From positions 226,043,415 to 226,103,414 of the forward strand of contig NC_081410.1 in assembly GCF_030272615.1 (NCBI RefSeq): 60,000 bases of DNA, given 5' to 3'. The notes below the pieces were generated by a model. That model saw only the letters and a list, made by a program, of their open reading frames with translations. It made no database searches and was not told where the DNA came from. The position numbers and the translations under genes were made by a program. Position 1 is the stretch's first letter. Each line of letters opens with the position of its first letter. This document shows, in pieces, positions 12,644 to 24,523 of the stretch. The stretch comes from Cryptomeria japonica. Taxonomy: Eukaryota > Streptophyta > Pinopsida > Cupressales > Cupressaceae.

Positions 12644-13019
12644 TAATTTTTAAAAATTAAAAAAATTTACTCGCTACCGGATTTTCTAAAAAAAATTAAT
12701 TGCTTGAAAAACTGAAAAATAAATTTTTTTATAAAAAAAAATTGTTTTTTAAGTGCCCTTACCACTTACCGCCGGAAACAGCTAACTGTCCCCAGGACGG
12801 CTTGAGCGTCCCCTTCCCCTTCCGTCCCAGGTACGGTCAACGATCCCCAGGAAAATAGTTGACCGTCCCTGAGTTTCTGGGATGGTTTACAAAAAATTTC
12901 AGGGATGGGGGATGGCCTGGAAATGTTTCCGGCCATCCCCAAGTCCTCGAAACAGTTTCCATTTCCGAAACGGGTGCCTCAAGGTGGGAAACACATTTCC
13001 GGGTAACACTGGTTTTAAC

Positions 13020-13790
13020 CAAAGGGTGTGATATAATAAAGAGAGATATATTTGTTTATTCCAAAAGGTGCGGTTTGGAAGTAAATTATAATAAAGAGAC
13101 ATAATCTAAAGAGTACATCCTTTCAGAAAAGAAAAGATATAAGTGGAGTATCAAACCTCAAGTTAGAGGGATCATCGAATAATTCTGTTATTTATTTAAT
13201 TATCCATATCTGGACTGCTCTGCAAAAGCAGTGCCTGTTGGCATAGAGACAGTGGCATACATCTAAAGATGGTAACCAGATAGTCCAAACTTTGCATACT
13301 TCCAAAGCTGTACCTAAAACAGCAAACTAAAACTTCGCTAAAGTGATTAAGAGGAGATATAAAGTATAATTAGATCCATATCTGAAACAGCATAAGCGTC
13401 TGAGAGAGATGACTTGCAGCACATTAAAACTGCCTCATCAGAAACGGCTATAAAACTTTGAGAAGTCACTTTCAGTATAATCGACATTGACATATTAGGG
13501 AACGCTAAGGCGCAGATCAGAGCATGTCAAGAGATGAGCATTTCTCTATTGCTGACTTGAATATCAAAGAGATTGCATCATTCTCGAGTAACCTATATTA
13601 AGATTACGAGTACTATATCATACAATATTTAAGGTGGCCATAAAATAAGTGGTATCCATTGAATAATCATTATAAAGTAGTATCGAGTATTATCAATCTA
13701 AGCATTTAGGATTTTGATTGGAAAGAAGTCTCTTGCAATTGATTTACCAGTCAATTGTTCCCTTATTCCTAAAGTAATAACATACGGGGT
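13020..13790. other. Unassigned DNA between hAT-like element and CG-rich region
   Basis: No gene or repeat family is recognised. Composition is moderately AT-rich. It could be intron of the putative gene whose first exon lies near 14.5 kb on the minus strand. Confidence 0.3.
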
Positions 13791-13795
13791 GCATT

Positions 13796-14050
13796 ACAGC
13801 AACCCAGGCTCAAATTCCACTCAGTGCTAAGAAGACCTGCAACGCAGCGGACATCCTCTTCATAAAGCGGCGCCCTGATAACGTGGTCTATTGTGGGTAC
13901 CAAGATAAAGCAGTGTTAAAAATTCTGCACCCACGCATTGGACCACTGATGTTTCAAAATCATCCTACCAAAACAAAAAAGGGGCTGCTAGCAGGCATCT
14001 TTTGCATCCCCAACTATAGCCACAAAATTGGGAATGAATGAATCATAGGA
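13796..14050 (+). other. CG-richer stretch, exon-like on the plus strand
   Basis: A plus-strand frame stays open for about 80 codons, including KRRPDNVVYCGYQDKAV and ending at a TGA near 14,038. It is preceded by an acceptor-like ATTACAG at 13,790-13,798. CG dinucleotides are much more frequent than in the transposon-filled DNA around it. No family is recognised, and a minus-strand frame is nearly as open, so this could equally be untranslated or intronic DNA of a minus-strand gene. Confidence 0.2.
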
Positions 14051-14462
14051 TCCATCAAACCCCCGAGGGTGCCACAATGGGTGGATATGTATCAAGATTA
14101 CAATCTGCTTGAAAAACCCCTAGCTGAGTATGGAAAACTGTAATGCCGCACAATTGGATTTTTAATTTTGAAAAAGGTTTTAGCAATCCTAAAGCTGCGA
14201 GGGTCGTGTGTATACACTATAAGCATACGATGAGGCAATGTATATTACCGACAGATCTGATCTGATCCGTTCCAAACCAGGCAAGGAGCAAAGAAACCCT
14301 AAAACTACAAAAAGAATTGCGTACCTCTAATTATCTGGGTTGGGGATATTTATGTTTCATCAAAGAATCATTCTATGTTGCGGTACAATCACAAACCCTT
14401 GAACAATGATGATTAAAGAACAAAATAAATTGACAAGATTGCGAAAAGATTGCGAAACTTTT

Positions 14463-14541
14463 ACCCGGACGCGATAGAGCAGCCTTGACGTTGTTAGTGA
14501 GGCCTCTTTTCAGAGCATTGTATGCAATGTTCGCCATTAGA
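14463..14541 (-). CDS. Possible first exon of a host gene
   Basis: On the minus strand an ATG at 14541 opens a short reading, MANIAYNALKRGLTNNVKAA then LSRPG, followed by a GTAAAAG that could be a splice donor. The peptide is basic and Ser/Leu/Ala-rich with little acidic charge, as in organelle targeting peptides, but this is an inference from 25 residues. The following minus-strand DNA (14,460 to about 13,960) is T-rich and intron-like. The region is CG-richer than its surroundings. I cannot name the gene, and downstream exons are not identified. Confidence 0.25.
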
Positions 14542-14703
14542 AAAATTATGATGGTCTCAAAACCAGCTTCCGTTGTTGGCTGCTTCCCAATGAGGTAAGC
14601 GAAAAATATTTCGAGTTATTATAGCGACAATTGCACCTTGGTGTGCAATAGGTATGGAAGTTTGATTGGGGAGAAAACTTTTGGTCTATGTTTTAGTATA
14701 TTT

Positions 14704-14755
14704 GGTAAGTAATTTAGCAAAATGATATTGGTAAGTAATTTAGCAAAATGATATT
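14704..14755. repeat. 26-bp tandem duplication
   Basis: Two perfect adjacent copies of a 26-bp unit starting GGTAAGTAATTTAGC. It is a simple recent duplication with no clear function. Confidence 0.85.
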
Positions 14756-15172
14756 GGTTTGTGTCACAAATGTGTCAATGGAAAAGTGACAATTTTAAAT
14801 TAATTTTGCAAAGGAAAGAGAGATATAGAGAGGAGTAGGGGGAATAGATAGAGGGGGTGAGAAGCTGAGATTTATTTAGAAATTCAAAAACATTAAAAAT
14901 ATGTGAAGAAGGAAAAAATTTAATCGTATAAAGAATTGAAACAACACTAAAAATAATAATCGAATTGTTTATCAAGACTTAAAACAAACTATGTCATCTG
15001 AATAACTTTCCCTCTTTTGTTCAAATGATTCTGGAGTATGTTAGAATTAGATATTGCCACATTTTTTTTGCCTTTTACATTAGATATTTTTGCATGAGTT
15101 ATTATTTTCTAAAATTTAATGATAATATTTAGAAGATATTTTTTAATTTGTTTAAGATAAGTTAAATTGTTG

Positions 15173-15365
15173 CCAAGGGAGAGGGAGGGAGAGAAATAAA
15201 GAGATGATAGAGAAGTAGAGAGATATAGAAAGAGGGATTGATAGAGATAAAAAGAGGGAGAGATATCTAGAGATAGATGCAAGTAGAGGAAGAAAAAAGA
15301 GATAGGGGAGAGAGATTGAGAAGAAGAGGGAGATGGGAATGGAAATGGGGGAGAGAGAAGAGGAG
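15173..15365. repeat. Purine-rich (GA) low-complexity tract
   Basis: Nearly all bases on the plus strand are A or G, with recurrent GAGAGA and GGGAGA words. Such tracts can form triplex DNA in vitro. The open frame at 15,152-15,400 on the other strand is a by-product of this composition (Ser/Leu/Ile repeats). Confidence 0.8.
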
Positions 15366-15948
15366 CCTAAAATGGAAAAAATACATTTGTGGAATGTCAA
15401 TTAGAAAATAAATTTTAAATCAAACTTAGAGGAGCTAAAGGAAGGTTGGAAGGATGGATGTCCCTCCCTTGACCTCCTCATACAGACACCCCCGTCGAAT
15501 ATAATATTTATTAAATAAGTAAAAATTAAAATTAAAAACAAGTGAACATATAATTTATTGTTTATATATTATATTAAACCTTTAAAAATAAAAAATAAAA
15601 TATTTTAAAAAAAATTAATATATAATTAACTATTTATGCTTCATATTTAATATTGATATATGTTATAATTATAAATAATATTATATATCAAATAAATTTA
15701 AACAATAAATATATTGAAATGTATAATTTTATCTTCTTTTTTTATAAGCATCTACCGTTATGGGTGTAGTCCCTTTCATTGATAACCAGAAAAAGATACA
15801 TCACAGAACATTGTCTACAAATCTACAACCTCTTCACACAACATTACTTATATGGCTAATACATCCATCAAAGGATCTCTATCAGTCCTTCACTCAGCAT
15901 ATTGGCCCTAACTACCTTATCTGTAGATAGGAGATCATCATTGATGCT

Positions 15949-16381
15949 TTAAAAGTTTGCAAAAGACATATTTTCAAAGTCCAGAATTCCCTCCCTGAAG
16001 ATTTTCAACACCTCCGCCATTTTCTTCCCTTTTGTCATGGCTTCTGCATCAAATATATCAACCACGAGCCCTTCCACCGGATTGGGGGAAACAAAGCACA
16101 AGGCCGTGTCCAAAGCCGCCTTGAAATTCTATGGGGCCATCTTGTTTTTGACCTTCGTTGCTTTGTCATTGTGGCATGTTGCCTCCGCTACCATTTTATT
16201 AAATATTTCCAGTATCCCCCCATCGTGCTTATGACCCTCATCCAGAAACTCCTCTCCTATAACATTCTTCACTACTAGAAGGAGATACGCTTCCTCCAGC
16301 ACGAAGAACCTTTGTATTTTTCTCATTCACTTCCTCATCCAAGCAAATGCATGCTACTCCAAGGTATACTATCCCCGCCAT
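15949..16381 (-). pseudogene. Possible third ORF of LINE 1, unknown product
   Basis: Downstream of RNase H, a minus-strand ATG at 16381 opens MAGIVYLGVACICLDEEVNE. After a frameshift near 16,300 the reading continues through EEAYLLLVVKNVIGEEFLDE and IFNKMVAEATCHNDKATKVK, then past one in-frame stop near 16,130 through AALDTALCFV and ILDFENMSFANF to a TAA at 15,949. Composition is that of a real protein (mixed charged and hydrophobic residues) and not of UTR. Length would be about 144 codons. No domain is recognised. It could be a gene fragment picked up by the LINE or a lineage-specific ORF. Confidence 0.4.
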
Positions 16382-16499
16382 TGTTGCTTCTCAAATGCTT
16401 CAAAAAACTGGACTCTAGCACCACATAAATAGAGATAAGACCTTCTAGAAAAACCCATGTGGCGATCCCAAAACTAGCTCTCTGTCCAAAAAAATTCAG

Positions 16500-19400
16500 A
16501 TCCAATGCAAATTTTTCCTACAAGTTCGATCCGCAGTTGGATTTCATCCTCCCTTCCACACCTTCGTCCTTCTTAGCCACGCTTTGTCCCATCCAAACAA
16601 CATTTAATCCATCTTTAGAATCCTTATCTAAGAATTCTCTCAAATCATCTAGCTCTTCAATACTAGATCTGACAATCTCCTTATGGCTCTGGGAAACTCT
16701 CATGTTTGCCAAGGCATCTGCAACCTAGTTTGCTTCCCTATACACATGTGATAATGAAAAGACCTCCAATTGGGATAAAAAAATTTATAATAGTTTCCAC
16801 CCATTGTTCAAGCCTTCAATTCTGCACTTGACCTTTATTGATGGTGTTTACACAAAACAGAGTCACCTTCAATCTCCACTATGAGAAGATTCTTCTTAAT
16901 GCATAAAATAATTCCACTTGCTAAGGCTTCCAACTTTGCCTCATTTTTAGAAGCTCTATCGATACTCCTAGACAACATCCATAGGGCTTTTCCTTCCCCG
17001 TCTCTTATGATGCATCCTGCCCCAGCCAAGCCAAGGTTACCCCTCGAGGCACCATCAAAATTTAATTTGACAAATTCCCCTACTATTGGGCTCTTCCATT
17101 TAGCCTCTCTCCTTGCAATTCCTTTGTTCGGAATCACCCTAGTAGGTCATGCAAGACCTATCCATTTCCTTTGAATCATCTCATCTCACAAGTTAAAATG
17201 TAGATTCTTCTTGACCCTCTTATTCAAATTGGCCACTTCGCACATAGAAATTTGAATCTTTTTTGTCAATTATGAGCTACTCATCTCCTTCTCCTCGAAT
17301 ATCCTTCTATTTCATTCCTTCCATATGTGTTAAACCAGCAAAGAAGTGCAAAAATCCAAATATCACTCCACATATGCTTGCCATTTGTATTCCGCCAACT
17401 CATCAAAAAGTCTAATAGAGATTCTTGTCTCATATCAACAGCTCAGTGAATCCAACAGCTAGTTCTACACTTTGTTTGCATAATCACACGCAAAAAGGAT
17501 GTGATTTGTTGACTCCTCCCAAGCTTTGCATAGAGGACATTTACTAGGGCCTATGATGCCAATCTTATGAAATCTGTCACCAGTTAGAATCTTCCCATGC
17601 AAAGCTACCCACAGGAAGGCTTTTGCATTTAGCATAATATACTTATGCTATCACAACCTTCTCAAACAAGCCCCACATATGGGCGGCAAGTTTTGAATCC
17701 AATAACCCATTTTAGCAAGGTATTTCCCAAATTTCAACGTTGTCCAAATTATCTCATCTTCTGAATTTGTGAGCTTGATTCATCTTCCTTTAAGAAGATC
17801 CCTGACTCTCTCCTAGTCCTCAGGAGGAATCAAAATCCCCAAATCCCGCCACCTATCGAAAACACTTCTCGAGTCATAGACAACATAATCCCTCACCTTA
17901 GAGCCAATAGTATCTTCCAAAACATGTATCCATTTTGGGTTACCCAAAGCAACAAATAAACTCCCCTTCCCATTCCATGAATCATGCCACCTTTTAGCCT
18001 TCCATCCATACCCCACCTTCCACGAAACATGATCTATTATAATCGATCTACATTCTCACCTGAATTTCCAAACCGCAGATCCCCCCACTGGATTTGCTAT
18101 TGTCATTATTCTCTCTCTTTCAGCTAAATCCAAATATTTTTGCCTAATCAACCTTGTCCATAATTTGTCGGGTTCCTTGTATACATTCCAAATCAATTTG
18201 GCTCCCAAAGCCTTGTTCTGCTTGAACATTTTGCGCAAACCAGCCCCTCCTTCCTCTTTAGATTTGCAAACTTGCTCCCAACCGATTAAATGAACTTTTT
18301 TCTTCTCATTTTCCTTTGCTCCAGTCCAAAGGAACTTTTTCATAATTCCCTCCATGATGCCAGCCACCTTGTTGGTCACTTTAAAATATGACATTATATA
18401 TATTGGAATTACCGTCATAACCGCTTTAATCAACTGTATCTTGACCGCAAGGGAGAGCCACCTATGCTTCCAAACCCAATCTTATTTCTGCAATTGCTTA
18501 TCGTTATTTCCCATTGGTTTGTCCTGTAATCCCCCTATGAGCAGTGGACTACCAAGATGCTTCGACGAAAGCTTGGAGATAAGGAAACCAAGCAATTCTG
18601 AAATCTTCTTTTGCATCGACGCCTTACAATTGAAGAAAAAAATTGAGGACTTCTCCTCATTTATCAATTGATCAGATTGCCTAACATAATCCTCTAAGAC
18701 CTGTTTGATAGCACGAGCCTCTTGCATTGACGCTTCTCCAAACAAGGTTACGTCATCCACAAACTAGGAGTGGGAGAGATTAATTCCATCAGTCACTTGA
18801 ATCCCTTTCCAAACTCTATCAGCTTTTAGCCTATTGATCCTCCTACCCATAGCTTCAGCCATAATCACAAAAAGGAAGGGTGACAAAGGGTCACCCTATC
18901 TAATCTCATTTCCTACTTCGAAAAAACCACACAATGATCCATTGAAAATCACATAAAATCAGGGGGAGGATATGCACCACTCAACCAATTGAATCCATCC
19001 TTCAACAAAGCCGAATTTCTACAACACAACCAAGAGGAGAAACGAATTTACTCTATCGTACGCTTTGCTTATGTCTAATTTAATGATCATGCCTCTGATT
19101 TTCTACTTCTGAATGGTATGTGCCACTTCATTGGTAATGATTATGCTCTCCATAATCTTCCTTTCAGGAATGAAGCCACTTTGTTCCTGAGAAACTATTT
19201 TGCCCAAGCATCTCTTCAATCTGTTCGTCATAGCCTTTGTAATAATTTTGTAAATAGTATTGCACAATGAAATGGGTCTATAATCCCCAAAACTCCTGCA
19301 AGAAGCCTTCTTCGGAATTAGAGAAATCATCGAATTATTAATGTCCTTGACAAATTTCTTCTTTTTTGGGGAATCCTTCTCTACTTTCCTCACATCCTCT

Positions 19401-20827
19401 CCAATGAAATCCCTACATTTTTGGTAGAATTTTGCTGGAAACCCATCTAGCTTTGGGATTTATCTGGGTGTAACTGAAAAGTTGCCTCTTTCAATTCTGC
19501 TAAAGAGAATTTCCCTAAGAAAATTTCATTGTCCTCTAGACCAATCAATGATGGAATATCTTCCAGGATCTTCAGGGTATTAAGATTGGCCTTCTTGTCA
19601 TTGCTAGTCAACAAAGATTGGAAAAAGGAAACCGCTTCCTTTCTTATGTTCTCTTCCTCTATGATAAGATTGTCATCCTTGTTAACAATTTACGATGTCC
19701 GGTTTATGTCCCTTCTGCATTTGACCGACGCATGGAAGAACTTTGTATTCAACTCCCCCTCTGCTAACCAGTTTTCTCTCACCTTCTCCTTCCAAAAGAT
19801 CTCTTCCCTCTTGAAAATCTCCAAATGATTGCTTTTCAAAGCTTTTTCTTTTAGGAAATCCTCTTCGAACATCCCCAACTGGATCACCTTATCATTTAAG
19901 GTCTCCAATTCTCCTTCTATTCTAAGCTTTTCTACAAAGATATTCTTAAATACCTCCTCATTCCAAAGTTTCAGCTTTTGTTTTAGAACATTGATTCTTC
20001 TCATGAAATAGAAGGATGGCATACCTTTGAAGGTATTACTTTTTATCCACCATTTCCTCAGATTGTCCACCAAGTTACTATCCCTCCACCGCATCTGGGA
20101 AAATTTGGAAAAACCATTCTTCGGGGAAATCAACTCCTTAACTACCAATGTTATTGGGTGATGGTCTAAAGCCGACAGAGGGATGATATGGGATTCACAT
20201 ATCATTGATTCCTTCACCCAATCTGGCCCCACCAAGAACTTATCTCAACACTCTGCAATATTTGTGAAGCTAGCCCGTATGTTTTTCCATGTAAATTCGC
20301 CTCTCTTAGGGACGCAATCCACTACCTCTATTTCTGACACCAATTCTTTAAAATCACACATTGCTCTAAATTTGCACCCAATCCCTCCCTTCTTCTCTAA
20401 TGGGTCTAACACAACATTGAAATCACCCCCTAAAATAACCTTTCCACCGCTGATCACTTTTCTGTCGAGAATCTCCCACCAAGTGTTCCTCTTATCATCG
20501 GTCTTGATTGGGCCATAAATATTAAAAATAAAGAATTTTGTGTTGTTGAATTTATACTTTATTTTACACAGCATCCAATTATTTGAAGAATCTACTAATT
20601 CCACTTGGACCAAGTCCTTATTCCAAAAAATTGCTAATCCACCTGACGCTCCTTCTACATCTACAAAATGACCACCCCACTTATAGAAAAATTGCAAAAT
20701 ATCATCCTTCTCCTCCTTTTGAAGTTTTGTTTCCTGCAAAAGGAAGATGTCTGCCATAATTACCTCCATGTCATGCTTGATTAAGCACCTTTTGTCAGGG
20801 GAAGACAGTCCATGAGGCTATCTTCAT
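16500..20827 (-). pseudogene. LINE 1 ORF2: endonuclease, RT, RNase H
   Basis: ORF2 opens at ATG 20827 (MKIASW), only 5 nt after the ORF1 stop. After a small deletion the AP-type endonuclease continues with GLSSPDKRCLIKHD, the catalytic-site motif LLQETK, GGDFNVVLDP and the C-terminal HHP (about 20,815 to 20,110). RT includes SLIPKKA, DYRPISLCNTIYKIITKA and QSGFIPERK (about 19,350-19,130). The catalytic box is FVDD near 18,755, directly after an in-frame stop. A region typical of the zinc-finger RVT domain follows (17,800-17,400), then RNase H with KLNFDGASRGN, AKLEAL and EGDS (17,080-16,840). At least six stops or frameshifts interrupt it. An intact version would nick target DNA and prime reverse transcription from the nick. 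Confidence 0.88.
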
Positions 20828-20832
20828 TGTTG

Positions 20833-21977
20833 TCAAAGGGAGTTCCCTACTCCCTTGGATCTAAACAAGAAGTTTTTAAGGCTCATAAAGCCCTTGGATG
20901 TCGCCTCCTCCTCCCTTTTTTGTTTGTTCATTTTCTTCCCTCTCTTGTTCTTTTGGAAGTAGGAAGTCTCTGATTGACTCAAGAACCTTGGCTTTGTGAT
21001 CCCCACCAAATCCATATTTTGGTCTTCCCTTGAATCCCAATCATCCTTACTAACAAATCCATCCTCTGATCTCTCATTCAATAGAATCTTAGGGATGTCC
21101 TTCTCCCTTTCTTCCTTCACATTTTGGACAACCAATGTCTCTCTGATCCCCAGACCTGTATTCCTTCCATCTTTTAGGGGCACTTCATCATTCATCTTCC
21201 CTTTTTTTCTACCTTCCTCCCTCTCCACTGCCTTCCTATCACCTGTAACCACTTCCTTCTCCTTTTGCAGTTTTGGCACCCAAATGTTTGCGGGTCTCCT
21301 ATCCTTCTCTTTGCATTGATAATCCCAATGATCCCTTTTTTTTGCACAAAAGGTAGAAATATTTCTCCTCCTCCACTTCTATTTCTTGGCTCCTAGTTTT
21401 ATTTTTCACCTTCGAGTTTATCACTTTCGGGATCACTCTTATAGCCGCCACCCTGATTCTTGCAAAAAAATATGAGTCTCCCAATATCGCTTGTTCATCC
21501 AACCCAGTCATGGTACCCAATGCTCTACCTATTTTCATCAAGCATTCTTCTAACCAATATTTCATAGGTAAATTATAGAGTCTAATCTATTTTTCTGAGT
21601 CATATGGATTTGTTTTGCAGGGGTCAAAATTTGGATTCCATGGCGCCATATAAATCAGGTGTGCATCTATCTGCCACACTTCTTGCAAAACTTTCTCTTT
21701 ACCTTCCACAGAATCAAAGATAACCACAAAGAAATTCTTTGGTATAAACCTCAAAGAATTTTGTTTTCCAATTGTTACTGGTCCATTTTCTAATAGTTTC
21801 CCTATCCTTCATGGGCCCTACGATTCTACAAATCAAAGCCAACTGTTCCATTAAATCACTCTCTAGAGCAATTTCATCCTCAACATCAATCTCTTCATAG
21901 TTGATGCCATCCTTACTCAAAAGTCCTCCCCCCTTCAATTTCTCTTCTGGTGAAACCCTACAATCCTTGTCCTCCAT
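20833..21977 (-). pseudogene. LINE 1 ORF1 (DUF4283-type RNA-binding protein)
   Basis: ORF1 starts at ATG 21977 (MEDKDCRVSPEEKLKG), with other ATGs just upstream at 21989. After a frameshift near 21,725 the reading follows the plant LINE DUF4283 pattern: FFVVIFDSVEGKEKVL, MAPWNPNFDP, then IRLYNLPMKYW, with TGG changed to the stop TAG just before it. A basic, Lys/Glu-rich tail continues to the stop at 20,833-20,835. The usual role is binding the LINE RNA in the particle. ORF1 and ORF2 are separated by only CAACA. Confidence 0.8.
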
Positions 21978-22033
21978 TCTTCTCCGCACAAAAGTTTATA
22001 CTCTTCAATACTATTTGAAATGTATAATTTTAT

Positions 22034-23110
22034 TATCTTATATTATAAATATATTTATTATTGATATTATATTAAAAATTATATAGTTTAATATATAATA
22101 ATAAGTATAGTAGAAATCACCTATCAAAAAAAGTATAGTAGAAATCATAATATATTTATCATTCATTGCAATATAATGATTATCAAAACTTAAAAAATAT
22201 ATTTAAAAATTCTAAATATATAATTAAATATAATTTTAAATTATATAATCATAATATAATTTAATTTGACCAAACAAAAAATATAATTTAATTGATGATT
22301 TATGAAATTTATTATATATTATAATTTATAAAAAAGGGGAAAAATAAAGTGAAAAACCAAAATGTAAAACAACTTCAAGCGCTCAATAATTTTGGCATTT
22401 GGTTTATTTTTTGTGTTTTTACATTCCCTTTATTTTTTTAAAGGCTTTTCTATGTTAAAAAGCAAATGAAAGAAATGAGAGAACAAAAGTGGGACCCGAC
22501 AATTTAAAAAATAGGAATAACAATTGATGCAGGAGTTGTCAGGCCGAAAAGAAAAAAAGTAGTGACTTTAATGTCATGAATGATAAAATAAGGAAAGGCA
22601 AAAAGAAATTTGTGAATTAATCAGGCACAATAGAGAGAGAAAAGATAGGCAGAAATATACAAAACAACACGGGAAAATGCATTCAAGTGAACAACGATTA
22701 GGATCACACATATCATCTTGCATGTCTCGACAAACTGTGTACACCGTTGATGAACCAAGGAAGCTCGTCCATCTCAAAAAAATAAATGCCTTTGGTATAA
22801 TAATATATTTGAAGGTACAAATTAAAAGGACTAGTGATAATAATTTATGCCAGAGAAAATCAAAATCAAAAGTCAAAATGATGTACTCTATACCTATTGT
22901 AATCCTTTTTTTAGAATTGGAGCAAGACCAGAGGTTTTCTTCGCCTGTTTCTTTCCTACCGGTGCTCTTTGAACCAGGCTTGTAAAAAAAAATATTCAAA
23001 AAAATTAATAAAATTATTGACCTCGAACTTTTATTGATCAAAAAAAAAAAAAGTCGAGATCATCTTCATAAGTCCTCTAGGACACTTCATTGTACGCTTA
23101 GTCTTTTTAC
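22034..23110. other. AT-rich DNA without recognised genes
   Basis: The first 300 bases are almost pure A/T. Near 22,574-23,041 both strands are open over the same bases, without domains. A small hairpin (GACCTCGAACTTTT against AAAAAGTCGAGATC) lies at 23,020-23,060 around an A-run. Nothing else is seen. Confidence 0.4.
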
Positions 23111-23119
23111 AATATAAGA

Positions 23120-23287
23120 AAATAATTAACTTATTTAAGGTTAGTGTTAGATTTACAACTTGATTAGGTCTGAGGGTTGGGGATAGGGTTAGGGTTAGGG
23201 TATAGAATATGATCATAGTTAAGATTATAGATAGAACCATAACCTTAATTACATCTTAACCCATAACATACATTAACTCTAGCCATA
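23120..23287. repeat. Degenerate telomere-like repeats, left flank of copia B
   Basis: AGGGTTAGGGTTAGGG lies at 23,184-23,202, followed by degraded words such as AACCATAACC, TTAACCC and CATAACATA. Strand sense changes from G-rich to C-rich around 23,205. Similar C-strand words resume beyond copia element B at 40,625. The unit here is mostly six bases, whereas the usual plant telomere unit is TTTAGGG. Confidence 0.45.
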
Positions 23288-23292
23288 ATAAT

Positions 23293-24523
23293 TACTAGCA
23301 ACAATCAAGAAGGAAGACTGAGAGGGAGGGGGGGGGGGTGAATCAGTCTTCATCGGATTAAGAAAATTAAACTCCAAAACATAAACAGATGAACTGCAGC
23401 AATAAATAGATAAGAAAATTAAAAGCACAACACACAACACCAAGATTTTTGACGTGGAAAACCCGATTAAGGGAAAAACCATTGTGGGAACCTACCCACA
23501 GTAAGATGATACTCTGCAGTAGTATGTGAAAATATTACAATGGGGAATGCGCATGCATTCAAGAACACTGCCTAGAGCTCACTGCTCAAAAGATATTTGC
23601 CCGGAAGGCTACAACCCTCAAGGTAGTCTCACTGACTTACAATATGATTCAAACTACAATCCAAAAGAAATGAACTGCAATGATAATATCTACAAATGCC
23701 TGATGACAGTTTTGGTTAAGCACAATTGTCTGCCCTTCAACACTAATCTCACTTTTCACTGAATGATGAATTTCTTGTTTGTACATTCACCTCTCTCTGA
23801 TAATACAAACACAATACCAACACCAAAACTAAGTGAATAACTCACCTATATATACAATTCATCAACCTTGATAACAAGGTCGGTTAAACCCTCAACCCTC
23901 AATTCACAAAATTACATTACATGATATAAAGATCGACCACTAGACCAATATAATGATTTACATTACATAGCATGGACCTAATTCAAATTCCCAAATGATC
24001 ACATCCACTCAAAATCATGCCAAGAACAACCGCAACACACGACACCACCATAAATACTGCATAACATGAAAATCATCACCGATTGATGAAAACCATCAAA
24101 AACTCGCACAACGATCAATGTGGATCGCCAAAATAAATAGGAAATGACTAGGAAACACCAACAAGAACATTAGAATCATCACCAACAGTTGCACCAACAT
24201 CACTTATCAAATCTTCATCGGTCAATGTCTAGAAAGCTTAAGAACATAACCAATCAGCAACTGTCACAAAGAAAGATAACTTGCGGGGCACCAAATCATG
24301 AACCATCTGAAAGGAAGATACACAAGATCATCACAAACAATATCCCAAAGCCTCAACACAAGATCTGATCATGTCGGAATATACCGGAGGAAATACTGGA
24401 TTCTGCAAAGTAGTGATCAGCATAACCAAACTACAAAACCGGATTAGAAGATCTTCCCAAACTCACCGGAATAAATCACAGGAATATGTTGACATAAATG
24501 ACAACAATATATCCTAGCAACAG
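23293..24523 (-). repeat. 3' LTR of copia B, main part
   Basis: It matches the right LTR at 39,364-40,624 along its whole length. Both share the landmark GATTCACCCCCCC/CTCTCAGT end (minus sense) and the ACGTGGAAAACCC..ACCATTGTGGGAACC block, a typical copia LTR signature. The terminal dinucleotide is TA (plus sense) where TG is expected, probably a mutation. The remaining 36 bp lie at 34,765-34,800, beyond the inserted element C. Confidence 0.92.

Larger units (their letters stand above)
12010..13011. mobile_element. hAT-like non-autonomous DNA transposon
   Basis: The 1,002-bp element is flanked by identical 8-bp duplications GTTTTAAC (12002-12009 and 13012-13019), the duplication length typical of hAT transposons. 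Its ends form short inverted repeats: CTATGTTACCC at the left and CAGTGTTACCC read inward from the right. The CAGTG end is typical of hAT. Subterminal GC-rich motifs with CCCC, GGAAC and GACGG recur in both orientations, and the centre is AT-rich with large palindromes. No transposase reading is present, so it would need one supplied in trans. The open frames at 12,859-13,104 run on both strands over low-complexity motifs and look spurious. Confidence 0.75.
15733..22014 (-). mobile_element. L1-type LINE 1, nearly full length, decayed
   Basis: The element reads on the minus strand. It has an A-rich 3' tail (T-run at 15,737-15,743 on the plus strand), and is flanked by identical 19-bp duplications TTGAAATGTATAATTTTAT at 15,714-15,732 and 22,015-22,033. 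The order is short 5' UTR, ORF1, ORF2 with endonuclease, reverse transcriptase, zinc-finger region and RNase H, then a long 3' region with another possible ORF. This is the architecture of plant L1 LINEs with an acquired RNase H. At about 6.3 kb it appears full length, but many stops and frameshifts show it is no longer active. Confidence 0.92.

Noticed and set aside
12836-13104. Open frames on both strands at the right end of the hAT-like element, a possible transposase remnant.
   Set aside because: Both strands are open over the same terminal repeats, and no hAT dimerisation or BED motif is visible.
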